A stretch of DNA of 64,000 bases, taken from contig CAXAMN010001470.1 of NCBI GenBank assembly GCA_963970005.1, forward strand, positions 270,812 through 334,811, written 5' to 3'. The position numbers were made by a program, and so were the translations under genes. The notes under the pieces are model-generated. The model did not search any database. It was not told the DNA's origin and saw only the letters and a program-made list of their open reading frames with translations. The first letter of the stretch is position 1, and every line of letters starts with the position of its first letter. Source of the stretch: Durusdinium trenchii (Eukaryota; Sar; Dinophyceae; Suessiales; Symbiodiniaceae). Below are positions 21,894-30,399 of the stretch, in pieces.

Positions 21894-22988
21894 CTCTTCG
21901 GCCCAGATTTGACATTTATCGCTCCTTCGCCCGACATGGACAGCACCAGCACCCAGGATCCTTCGGAAAGTTCCTCTCCCGCCCAGGTACCTGCTGATGA
22001 CTTTCCTTTGACCACGGAACAAATGGAGACATCTACCCTGATGGCTCTCCCACTCGGACCTGACGGCGCACCTGTTGTGGTTGATTTGGCCCCAGGTTCT
22101 ACTCTCCTCGACCTGAACGCATTGGACCCTGCTCTTCTTCCAGGCCTTCCCAGAGCCGATAACCAGTACAACCAGGACTACACCGAATACGCCAACCAAG
22201 TCCACAACCGTGACCACGGTTCTTTCCACGTCGCCAACCCTCATGAAGAATGGGCCTGTCGGAACTACGGCCCCTCTCGCTACTGGTTTTATCGAGCTTG
22301 GTTCCACCACAAGACAATTCGCTGGGACCACGATGATGTTCCATACTACAAATCCACCCCGGGCTATTTTCTGGGCCCACACCCCTATTCCACCTGGGCC
22401 GATCAACATCTTCGCGTGTGGGGTACCCGGGGTTGGCAGTTGGTCGTGGGAGCAATTCAGAGTCTCCCCATTTGGGAGGCATGTGAGAACTATGAAAATG
22501 CCATACTGGCAGAGGAGCAAGGACTTGCCGAAGAGAACCGCCTTGCGGCACAGAGTTCTGCTCCTGCCGCTCATCCCCGGGGACTCGAACGCCAGGCTGT
22601 CGACAATATTGAACACACTCGTGTGGAATACTTGCTCGAAAACCTCCTTCAGGATTTCTCCCAGCTTGATGTTTCTCAATCACCAGGATTGCGGCACCTC
22701 CCCGCTCCTCAACAACAACAGCTCATTCAAGGCCTTAAGTACACCCTCACATCCTATCAGGACGAATTCAGTCAAGCACTCAACCAACAAGAGCCTCTTC
22801 CCAATTCAGACCTTCCCACTGACACTCCATCCGCCCCCTCCGGTCATGAATTGCCGATCACTCCAGCCGCTACTGGTACAGATGTTCCCGTTCCGGATTC
22901 GGGATCTATGTCATTGACTTCCTCGTCTACATCACCCGAGAATACGTTGGCGCCTCCATTCCCACCCTCAGCTGGGACACAAGATTGA
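21894..22988 (+). CDS. Main ORF of the repeat-flanked unit, family unknown
   Basis: The frame is open from 21807, but a textbook intron end (long pyrimidine tract then CCGCAG) lies at 21870-21893. The exon therefore probably starts at 21894, with the first ATG at 21936 giving about 350 residues. It reads: an acidic Ser/Pro-rich start; ALPLGPDGAPVVVDLAPGS; a compact aromatic-rich block around residues 90-185 (NYGPSRYWFYRAWFHHK, YFLGPHPYSTWADQHL, RGWQLVVGAI); a helical region (VEYLLENLLQDFSQL, LIQGLKYTLTSYQDEF); and a Pro/Thr-rich tail ending SAGTQD. No nucleic-acid enzyme motif is visible. The aromatic block looks like a folded, perhaps capsid- or DNA-binding domain, but that is speculation. 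Confidence 0.55.
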   Translation, partial: LFGPDLTFIAPSPDMDSTSTQDPSESSSPAQVPADDFPLTTEQMETSTLMALPLGPDGAPVVVDLAPGSTLLDLNALDPALLPGLPRADNQYNQDYTEYANQVHNRDHGSFHVANPHEEWACRNYGPSRYWFYRAWFHHKTIRWDHDDVPYYKSTPGYFLGPHPYSTWADQHLRVWGTRGWQLVVGAIQSLPIWEACENYENAILAEEQGLAEENRLAAQSSAPAAHPRGLERQAVDNIEHTRVEYLLENLLQDFSQLDVSQSPGLRHLPAPQQQQLIQGLKYTLTSYQDEFSQALNQQEPLPNSDLPTDTPSAPSGHELPITPAATGTDVPVPDSGSMSLTSSSTSPENTLAPPFPPSAGTQD

Positions 22989-23350
22989 TTACCATGAGAG
23001 CTTTGCCACCTTCATTGAGTTGAGGCCGTACGCGCTTCCCCTGTACAATAGAGTTCACCGTTCCTTGTGTGAAAACAATCCTGTTCTGCCGTCTCCCCCT
23101 TGACTTGATTTAAACCTTTTCCATCTTCATTACATTACACACACTTCCTTTCTGTTTTTTCTCCGGAGCCATTGGCTCCCATCGCTATTGTTTTTCATTT
23201 TCCCGTGTCCCCGATGACCTCATCACCCGGCCTTCGTATTCCTGAACCTCTGAACCAGTTGATACCCACTACATGGCGAGATGTCCGTCAACCTTTTGAA
23301 TCCCTGGATCAAGTTCCTAATCTTTCCACCATCCGATTTTCCGATTTAAA

Positions 23351-23758
23351 TTGGACATCAGCCTACTTGTCTACCAACCGCTCAATTATATCACCGTGAC
23401 CCTCGACACTCTCCAACTTGAAACCAAGGAATACACGGTGGATGATCTCAAAGATGTGATTTACTCCCGTTTGGGACAACAGCGTACAGCATTTTGGGTG
23501 GCCCTGCCTTCTACCGGCGACTCTCGTGTTTGGGAGGTCCCGCACACCTGCGCACTTGAGGGCCTCGTTCTCTACTACGTCAACTCCCGCCGGGTTCGTC
23601 CTCTTGGTATCGCCAATGAATATCCACGAGATTCTACTCCTTTCCCTCACCGACCTCTACACACGGTCGCCTCTCGCCTACACGACGACGCCATTTGCCA
23701 ACTCCGACTACCTCTGACGGCTTATCAGACTTACCGTGAACTCCGCCAATTTAACTAG
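23351..23758 (+). CDS. Short C-terminal ORF of the repeat-flanked unit
   Basis: The 135-codon frame includes YITVTLDTLQLETKEYTVDD and LKDVIYSRLG. The strand-strand-helix pattern is faintly like a beta-grasp fold, followed by AFWVALPSTGDSRVWEVPH. The overlapping frame at 23172-23399 (PLNQLIPTTWRDVRQPFESL) may be an upstream exon, since GACATCAG just before the overlap could serve as an intron end. It stops 53 bases before LTR-like copy 2. Function unknown. Confidence 0.4.
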   Translation: MDISLLVYQPLNYITVTLDTLQLETKEYTVDDLKDVIYSRLGQQRTAFWVALPSTGDSRVWEVPHTCALEGLVLYYVNSRRVRPLGIANEYPRDSTPFPHRPLHTVASRLHDDAICQLRLPLTAYQTYRELRQFN

Positions 23759-23794
23759 TCTCACCCAACCTTCCGGCTTGGCGCTTAAAATTTT

Positions 23795-24170
23795 CCTCCC
23801 TTTGGGGAGGCGTGTGTGTGTGACCCTTGTAGTCACAGGGATTCTTTCGAATTGTTTTCTCCTTGTTTCAAGCAGGGGGTAGCGGCAGATCATTTGGGAC
23901 CGCTACCAACGAAGACGCCCCATTTGATCTGGTGATATCGGAGTTGGCCACTCCGACGTACCTGCACCAACTTTTAAGTTTCCGTCGTTCACTCTGCAGT
24001 TGTGAGCGACCGTCGTCATCCTGTCGGACCGACTCCGTCTTGAGTTTTTGGCCTCGCTTCCTTTTGAAGACCCCCAGGCTCTTTACGACTTTCCTGGTCC
24101 TTTCAGGATTTGGGTTTCTTAGGCAGGCGCGCGGCGCCGCTGTCAAGTCAGTACGCATATCCATAAGTGT
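23795..24170 (+). repeat. LTR-like direct repeat, copy 2
   Basis: It begins with hairpin CCTCCC-TTTG-GGGAGG (23795-23810), then CGTGTGTGTGTG and ACCCTTGTAGTCACAGGG. It contains the complete structured motif and conserved blocks TTGGCCTCGCTTCC and TTTCAGGATTTGGGTTTCTT, and ends at CATATCCATAAGTGTG. Copy 1 at 19494-19840 is its close match. Confidence 0.65.
23878..23955 (+). ncRNA. Structured RNA-like motif, copy 2 (intact)
   Basis: Helix 1 is GGTAGCGG (23878-23885) with CCGCTACC (23900-23907). The loop of helix 1 contains CAGATCA (23886-23892), complementary to TGATCTG (23925-23931). The order is therefore A-B-A'-B': either an H-type pseudoknot or two mutually exclusive hairpins. A third hairpin is CGGAGT/ACTCCG (23939-23955). 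The linker AACGAAG and trailing CGTACCTGC are conserved in other copies while the helix sequences change. Function unknown. Confidence 0.7.
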
Positions 24171-24263
24171 GCGCGCGTCTGTCTTGTCCTTCTCACTTTC
24201 ATCTGTCCCTTTTGCGTGCACATGTGCCTACCTCCTTTCCGGGCAAGATGGAGGTCACACATG

Positions 24264-24690
24264 CCTCCCTTCGGGGAGGCGTGTGTGTGTAACCCTTGGA
24301 ATCATAGGGATCCTGTTGGCTTGTTTTCACTTTTGTCGCTATGTTGCACAGCAGGGGAGTGCGGCGTGATTGTGGGACCGCACTCAACGAAGCTACCACA
24401 ATCACGGGATACCGAGTCTGATCAACTCGGCGTACCTGCAAGTTTTTAACCTTTGATAAAGGGCTAATGCATCGGCAGATGTGAGCGGACCGCCGTCAAC
24501 CTGTTCGATTCGCTCGCCGTCTTCGACCTTGCACTTTTGGCCTCGCTTCCTCTTACAGACCTCCAGGTTCTTTAGGACTTTCCTGGACTTTTCAGGATTT
24601 GGGTTTCTTAGGCTGGCGTGTGGCACCGCATTCAGATCAGTACACAATATCCTAAGTGTGTGTCAACCCCTGTGCCAAAGGGTTCACTGC
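24264..24690 (+). repeat. Diverged LTR-like repeat, copy 3
   Basis: It starts with a UUCG-capped hairpin (CCTCCC-TTCG-GGGAGG, 24264-24279), then CGTGTGTGTGTAACCC. Conserved blocks follow: the structured motif, TGTGAGCGGACCGCCGTC, TTTTGGCCTCGCTTCCTC, TTTCAGGATTTGGGTTTCTT and GCTGGCGTGTGGCACCGC. Between these blocks it differs greatly from copies 1 and 2, as expected of an older or different subfamily whose functional parts are constrained. No internal coding region separates it from copies 2 and 4. Confidence 0.65.
24357..24430 (+). ncRNA. Structured RNA-like motif, copy 3 (intact, compensatory changes)
   Basis: Helix 1 is GAGTGCGG (24357-24364) with CCGCACTC (24378-24385). The second helix is CGTGATTGTGG (24365-24375) with CCACAATCACG (24396-24406). 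The third is CCGAGT (24412-24417) with ACTCGG (24425-24430). Every helix differs in sequence from copy 2 yet remains paired, while the linker AACGAAG and the trailing CGTACCTGC are unchanged. Confidence 0.7.
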
Positions 24691-24716
24691 CAACTTCTAC
24701 CTTTTTCACAGCAGGG

Positions 24717-24763
24717 GGCCATCCCTCCCCAGTGGCGGATGGCCAACGAAGAGGCCACTGGGG
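24717..24763 (+). ncRNA. Structured RNA-like motif, copy 4 (third helix region lost to gap)
   Basis: Helix 1 is GGCCATCC (24717-24724) with GGATGGCC (24737-24744). The second helix is CCCCAGTGGC (24727-24736) with GCCACTGGGG (24754-24763). The linker AACGAAG at 24745-24751 is conserved. This is a third independent sequence solution for the same A-B-A'-B' pairing. Confidence 0.65.
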
Positions 24764-24767
24764 GGGG

Positions 24768-24777
24768 NNNNNNNNNN
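24768..24777. other. Assembly gap (10 N)
   Basis: The run sits inside a G homopolymer within the structured motif of copy 4. The true length and sequence here are unknown. Confidence 0.99.
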
Positions 24778-25048
24778 GGGGGGGGCTGCAAACGTACCTG
24801 CTACACCTGTTGAATACGCTGTCCAATTTGATCAGATTGATTCATGGTCCTTCATGATACCTACCCCTTAAACTTTTTTCGTTTGCCGCCGTCAGCTGCG
24901 CCGCTCGTTTTCGCCACCGCCGACTTTCTGCAGACTTGAGAAACAGCCTTTGTTCAAACGCCTTCAACTTTTCGGACCTTTCACCCTGCCGTTCCTTCGC
25001 CATTTTTGACCTGGGAACTGAGTTAACTGAAAGCCAATGTCAGAGTGC

Positions 25049-25142
25049 GCGCGCGCGCGTGCATGTGTGGGCGTGCGCGCGTGTGCGTGTGTGTGTGGGT
25101 GCGTGTGTGTGTGCGGGTGTGTGCGGGTGTGTGTGTGTGTGT
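25049..25142. repeat. (GT/GC)n microsatellite
   Basis: An alternating purine-pyrimidine run of GCGCGC and GTGTGT units, potentially Z-DNA forming. Peptides such as THTHTRTH from its reverse strand are artefacts. Confidence 0.95.
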
Positions 25143-25149
25143 CCCTCTT

Positions 25150-25708
25150 TGCTGCTTCTGCCCTTGAACTTGGGAGGCTGCTGAAGGCAAATTGCAGCTG
25201 AGCAAAGACTTGGCACAGGACAGAAGAGCCGCCGCCTGCCGGACCTGGTTCGCTGAGCTTATTCTGCATCAAGCAAACCAGACTGCAACAGTCAAATCAA
25301 AGCGATACATGGGCACAAGTGTGTCAAGCGCTTGGGGGGTGTGAGATGCAACAAGCATAGCACCTGCATGGTCCAGCAAAAGGAGGCACCTGTCTTGCTG
25401 CAGTTGAGGCTAATGTGTACTCTAAACGATCGCAACTGGAGCGAAAGCCAACCCCTGCACAATCAGAATGAGCGCAATACACTAGGCATAGTAGCCGCCA
25501 TACATGTTTCGCAAACAAGGGCTCGATGGCTCAACATCACAGCAGGTCAGAGCCTGCCTCCATTTCGAGCATATCTCCACTGGGACCGTAACGTCGCAAC
25601 CGAAGCCCGAAAACAATGCTGCTGTCCACATCCACCTCCGAATGTCCAGCACATAAGATTTCGTGCGCACGCCACATGATAGCTATTGATAGCCGTTGGC
25701 TGTCAGTG
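25150..25708. other. No gene recognised
   Basis: Unremarkable sequence with short ORFs only; no repeats shared with other parts of the window. Confidence 0.35.
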
Positions 25709-25850
25709 CTCTTAGGTTGGAGGCCAGGAGCTCCTAATAGCGTCCTTGCTCCTAGTAGTAAGGCCAGGAGCCGCTAGTAGCTTCCTTGCTCCTAGTGGCA
25801 ATGCCAGGAGCCCCTAGTAGCTTCCTTGCTCTTAGGTTGGAGGCCATCAT
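25709..25850. repeat. Tandem-like block with GGTTGGAGGCCA and CTTGCTCCTAGTAG phrases
   Basis: Three repeats of GCCAGGAGC(C/T)CCTAGTAGC followed by TTCCTTGCTC are framed by TTAGGTTGGAGGCCA at both ends. Related phrases recur inverted at 29876-29940 and direct at 51631-51720, so this is a dispersed repeat family. Confidence 0.75.
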
Positions 25851-26599
25851 GTTCAAACCTCATGAAACTTGACGCTCTCAAACTCCGCTTCTCAGCACCC
25901 AACAACGACTTGTCCTTCGCGCAATTTTCCAGAGAAGCGAGCACGCCTTTGGACGATATTTGTTGCATGATGCAAAAGCTGCCGCTCTCAGTGTCATATG
26001 ACGTCATACTGGATCGTGGTTGTTGAAACGTTAGTTGAGAATGTGTTGCACTGCGCAAGCCGCAATAGCCACAATTTTGCATACTATACTATAGATTAAG
26101 CAATGCGTTTCAGGAATGCCACTTGGAACAAAACGCAATTCCAACGGCGTGGCGCTTGGACAAGCAGCATTCCGAGGGCCAGCACCCAACATCCAAAGGC
26201 TGCATGATTGAATTTAAGCTTCAGTTGAGAAGGGAGGCACCTTACAGCGAAAGGCCATCAACCAGGTCAGGCGACGCAAAGTCACAACACACATCAAGGC
26301 TGCACTGCAGCGAAGCAACCTAGCCAGCATTCTACGCAGCAGCCAACACAGCAGGGCACTGCATAACAAAAGCGAAGCGCTTCATATCGAGGGTGGCCAG
26401 CTTCCGCGAAAAAAACCTTTCCACGACAAGGAACAGCGAAGCCACGACGACTACGAGGACAACTCAACCCAAGACACCAGAAAGCAGTTTAAGGCCACCA
26501 AACTGGCTTCCAGGTGCAGGAGAAGCGGCCAACACACTTTTTTCTCACCCCCACAAGGTCACAGCTTACGCTTCTTGCCCTTCTTCTGCTCCTCGTCCA

Positions 26600-26983
26600 T
26601 CAAGATGCGGATTCGCTCCTCGTCTCCTTCACAATATTGAGGTGGTGGCTGACACCGTTCATGAAGTGGTACGTGGAGGGCACATCTTTCGCACAAACAC
26701 TCCTTCGGCCACATTCCTCTACCATCCTCTGGTTGGCGCCCAAGATCTCCACGCACAAGCTCTCTGAGACAACTTGAAGCATCAGCACGGCATCGGGCGC
26801 AAGCACGGCATCAGGCGCAACTTGCTGAGCAACGTCTTTGACCAAGCGAGCAAAAGGCTTCTTCGGAATCAAGAGGTCGGTGGACCTCTGCTACTTCCGA
26901 ATTTCTTCCTCGGCCTTCTTGCCTTGCGTGTACCCACGCACGGGGCATCCCAGGTACCGGCCGCGCTTCTTCTTCGGGCGGCC
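26600..26983 (-). pseudogene. Divergent histone H3-like exon with an in-frame TAG
   Basis: Read on the minus strand from 26983, just after the intron-end-like TGTTTTTGCCAG, the frame gives a basic stretch (GRPKKKRGRYLG), KKAEEEIRK, a TAG stop (26891-26893), then QRSTDLLIPKKPFARLVKDV, AVLMLQVVSESLCVEIL and CGRRSVCAKDV, ending in TGA. This follows the H3 alphaN helix and histone fold in order (EIRR-Y-QKSTELLI..PFQRLVREI, AVMALQEASEAYLV, AKRVTIMPKDI). The stop replaces the normally conserved Tyr. APDAVL is duplicated in tandem before the central helix. No ATG begins the frame, so an upstream exon is needed. The homology is visible by eye; whether it is a variant gene with a sequencing error, a recoded codon or a pseudogene is open. 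Confidence 0.6.
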
Positions 26984-27511
26984 CTGGCAAAAACATCAGG
27001 AAACAAGGGCCCCCCCCAAAGATGTGCGGGGGATTCACCGTCTGGCTAGTCAACATATCTGCTGGCTCCAGGTGATGCCCCGAACCTGTCCAGGCGCCGG
27101 ACATTCACAACAAATGCCAGGTGGAAGCATGGCGCGGCGCTCCTCAGGCGGTGTGAACAACGCGGTGGCTCTTGCCTGGAGCGGCGCTGGAGTGGGCATG
27201 GGCCAGCGTCCCTTGTAGTTGGAAGTCCACCTAGGTGCCCGACAATCAGATGACCCTTGGGGGGAGCCGATACCAGCCCTGCAGGCAGCCCATATCGTTT
27301 GAGACCTTCGGCCAGACATTGGAACCCTTGCTCATAGCCACTGGTCTCCTCACTGTGCGTCAAGACTGCTGCTAGCGGCCATGGTGTCGACCGCCAAGTC
27401 TTCTTCAGCTTCCTTTTGACAATCGCTGCAATGACTCCCAAGCCTTGTCACACGACAAGACGAACCAGACTAGCGCTGCGAGAAATATAAAAATACTGTT
27501 TAATAGGCTCT

Positions 27512-28253
27512 CTATTTACCCCGCAAAAAATTTAGGGCTATGAGCTTCATAATGTGTGTCCAGCAACTGAAGTTGAAGAAGTCGATCCGAAATGTCCAGT
27601 CTGCCCCCAGATACAGGCCCTCAAGGCGGCCATCTTGCTGAAGACTGGAAAGATGCAGCAAAAATGGGGTGAACAAGATTGTCCAAGAGAAGATGCGAGT
27701 AAAAAGTGACCCACTGTCTGGGTCCTTCCACTTCTCACTGTATTCCACAAAGTCTGTTTCAGACTCACGTAGCACAACAGTGGACTTGCCCAGCTTCTTG
27801 CGACACCAGGCCAAAACGCGTTTCACATGCTTGCTATCTACAGGCGGACTGCCCATTCGAAGAATGACACCACGCGGTGTCACCGAGAGACCGTCCTCCA
27901 ACAAACAATCTGGCTGCTGCAGGATTCGCCGTCGGTCATCCACAGTCAAGCTAGCCTGACTATTTGTGGACAGCTCCCGTGTTTTCCCAGCCTCGCCGTG
28001 GCAGTGGCCAGCTTGCCCGACACGAAGGCTGATTGAATTGCCCTCGCCATCCACTTCAAGCCTGAAGACCTTTCCTAACAGAAGTTTCTTTCGCCACCTT
28101 GCGTGGCGTCGAAAGGCCCCCGATCACCTCTCCATGGGCAAAAGCCCAATGTCTGGCAGCTGGCCGCAAAATGTCAGCCAGGCTCTCACCTTGCTTCTTT
28201 TCAATCTGAGCTACATCGACATCCTCATATGTTAACCATCGGCGAAGAATCAT
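27512..28253 (-). pseudogene. Protein-like minus-strand fragments, unidentified
   Basis: The frame at 28056-28253 contains RRWLTYEDVDVAQIEKKQGE and SLADILRPAARHWAFAHGE. A second frame extends from before 28054 and reads LLGKVFRLEVDGEGNSISLR and RRILQQPDCLLEDGLSVTPR, then KHVKRVLAWCRKKLGKSTVV. Both look like genuine protein but are offset by one base, suggesting a frameshifted gene or transposon remnant. The last part (FTRIFSWTILFTPFLLHLSS) may be intron read-through. No family recognised. Confidence 0.35.
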
Positions 28254-28261
28254 CCATGCGC

Positions 28262-28560
28262 GTGGTGCTAAAGATGGACAAAGCTAGTGTGTCTGGTGCT
28301 AGAAACCAGTTCTGTATCCCAAAACTGGTTTTTGGGACACAGCTGCTGTTTGGACAAGAGTCGGTGTGTCTGGTGCTAGATTCCAATTCTGTATCCCGAA
28401 ACTGGTTTTTGAGACAAAGCTCTTCTTTGGACAAAAGCCGGTGTGTCTGGTGCCAAAAAGCAAGCCTGGAGCCTAAAACTGGTTATGGACAAACCTGGTC
28501 TATCAGGTGCTCGCAAGCAGTTCTGTATCCCGAAACTTTTTTTGGATGAAGATGGGTTTT
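28262..28560. repeat. Tandem repeat of about 85 bp
   Basis: About three and a half diverged units share TGTCTGGTGCTAGA, TTCTGTATCCCGAAACTGGTT and TTTGGACAAA. It leads directly into the shorter-period minisatellite that follows, which keeps the GGTGTGT...GCTAGAAA phrase. Confidence 0.85.
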
Positions 28561-28574
28561 GTGCAAACCTGGTG

Positions 28575-28870
28575 CTAGAAAGATCTAGAAAGGGTGTGTT
28601 AGAAAATAGGTCTGAAGCTGGTGTGTTTGTGTGCTAGAAAGTAGCTCTGAAGCTGGTGTGTTTGTGCGCTAGAAAGTAGCTCTGGTGTGTGTGTGTGTGC
28701 TAGAAAGTAGCTCTAAAGCTGGTGTGTTTGCGTGCTAGAAAGTAGCTCTGAAGCTGGTGTGTGTGTGTGCTAGAAAGTAGCTCTGAAGCTGGTGTGTGCG
28801 TGCTAGAAAATGCCTCTGAAGCTGGTGTGTGTGTGTGTGTATGGGGTGCTAGAAAGTAGCTCTGAAGCGT
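28575..28870. repeat. Minisatellite of about 35 bp
   Basis: Around eight units of GTGCTAGAAAGTAGCTCTGA followed by AGCTGGTGTGTTTGT, varying in the length of their GT stretch. It probably derives from the end of the preceding 85-bp repeat. Confidence 0.9.
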
Positions 28871-29875
28871 AAACCAAAAAACACGTTCAAATAAGCAAAC
28901 TGGTTTACAGGTTTCCCCAAGACATAGATGTGCATCTACATGCTTGTCGTGATGCTATTCAATTCTAGTCAAAGTAATAGTATCCTTGTCGTTGTCTATA
29001 TTTTACTATCGTGATTAGAAGACCCCCTAAACTTCATATCGCTCAGAAGAAGCACTTGTTTTACACGCTCCTTACAGCACCTGCCCAGCGCCAAAGCTGT
29101 CGAGTAAACCCCTTGCATTGCAGAAAGTAGATTGTTGCTTCCATAAAGCTAGGTCTTGCCTGTTGCTGCCCGGCCATGACAATTTCGAGTAGTTCGCTTC
29201 ACATTGGTCAAACAGCGACCTCAAGATCAAGAGTGCGGCACGGTTCCCACGGCAAGGTGAATGAAGCTTCTCATCGTTGTAACATAAACCTGTGTTACCA
29301 AGTCAAGGCAACTTGCACCTTGGCAGAGGTCAGGACACGAAGTCGTGGCTCTCATCAAGAAGCCAAGCCACCGTGAGGGTCTCCTCCTCCTGTGACTAAA
29401 ACGAACGCAGTGGAGTGGACCGACTGGGCTCTTGGACACAGCATCTCCTGCTTCAGGTCGATGGGTCTAACTCCCAAGAAGCGGAGAGACAGCCTGCAGC
29501 CAAATCAAACTGGGTCGAAGGATTCATCCACCAGGCAATGAGGAATGGAATTGATGCACTTCATTCCAACAATGTACACAACTCAATAAGAAATGATAGG
29601 CGGCAAGCTCCACTGCAAATAGTTCCTTTGGGCTTGTACATTGAACCCTCCCGTTCTCCACAAACTGCTTCATTGCTCGGGTTTCACTGAACAAAATGGG
29701 GACAGTTGTCCTTGATTTCATACACAACTTGTGAATCCAAAAGGGCTAAGACTCCAGCATACGCAAAGCCAACAAGAGCCTGGCTTCTGCAGCGTAATGT
29801 TGGTTCTCCCTCCCGAAAAAGAGACAGTATTTCTCATACCATAGCTCCACATTCTCTGGACTATACTATCATTGC
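28871..29875. other. No convincing gene
   Basis: The minus-strand frame 29524-29727 (MKQFVENGRVQCTSPKELFA) is protein-like but has no recognised domain. Otherwise nothing stands out. Confidence 0.3.
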
Positions 29876-29940
29876 CCGAAAGCTACTAGGAGAAAGGACG
29901 CTACTAGGGGCTCACTAGGAACAAGGACGCTACTAGAAGG
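29876..29940. repeat. Inverted relative of the 25.7-kb repeat
   Basis: AAGGACGCTACTAGGGGCTC and AACAAGGACGCTACTAGAAG match the reverse complement of CTAGTAGCTTCCTTGCTC phrases at 25709-25850. Confidence 0.65.
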
Positions 29941-30226
29941 CTTTGAAGCCGGCAATGACAATTCTTGACAAGCTTCGATGCCACCACACCTCGGAAGCTT
30001 CTGCCACCGGAAGCCATGCATCAACCAAGAGATGGCCTGATAGAAGTGCCAATTTGCAGTTAGTCTCCACCCAAACATTCGAGCACAATCTCTGGGATCT
30101 GAGAGAGCCGAATATTTGTTTGACGTGTTAATTGAATCGTGGCATTGTTTTCAACGTCCCGATCTTGGATTAAGATGCAACAAGGTGGACAGTGTAAGGC
30201 CTGCGCCCTTGGTTATTCTTCAAATA

Positions 30227-30357
30227 ATATATATATATATGTTTATTTATACTGTAATCAATATTGTATAATTATACCAATCCTGCACACAAGGGAGCTA
30301 CAAACTTCAGATTAGGGGATGAATCCATCAATAAATAAATACATATATATATATATA
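30227..30357. repeat. Two (AT)n runs
   Basis: ATATATATATAT near 30227-30241 and again near 30341-30357, in AT-rich sequence. Confidence 0.9.
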
Positions 30358-30399
30358 AATCAATTGATCAATCAATCACCAAAGGACCTGCGGTAGGTT

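Larger units (their letters stand above)
24655..24810 (+). repeat. Partial LTR-like repeat, copy 4, broken by an assembly gap
   Basis: GTGTGTGTCAACCC, a hairpin (AACCCCTGTG...AAAGGGTT) and CACAGCAGGGGG introduce another structured motif. Ten Ns at 24768-24777, flanked by G runs, interrupt it, and CGTACCTGC resumes at about 24795. The characteristic downstream blocks (GGCCTCGCTTCC and others) are not found after it. Confidence 0.6.

Noticed and set aside
23795..24763. Identification of the structured motif as an HDV-like, hammerhead, twister or pistol ribozyme
   Set aside because: HDV-like folds need a hairpin between the two 3' arms, which is absent. The CTGATGA/GAAA hammerhead core and the twister core are missing. 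Pistol has a similar hairpin-loop pseudoknot, but its closing helix around the cleavage site cannot be formed with the conserved linker and tail.
24717..24860. ORFs spanning the N run at 24768-24777
   Set aside because: They include undetermined residues and overlap the structured motif; there is no coding evidence.
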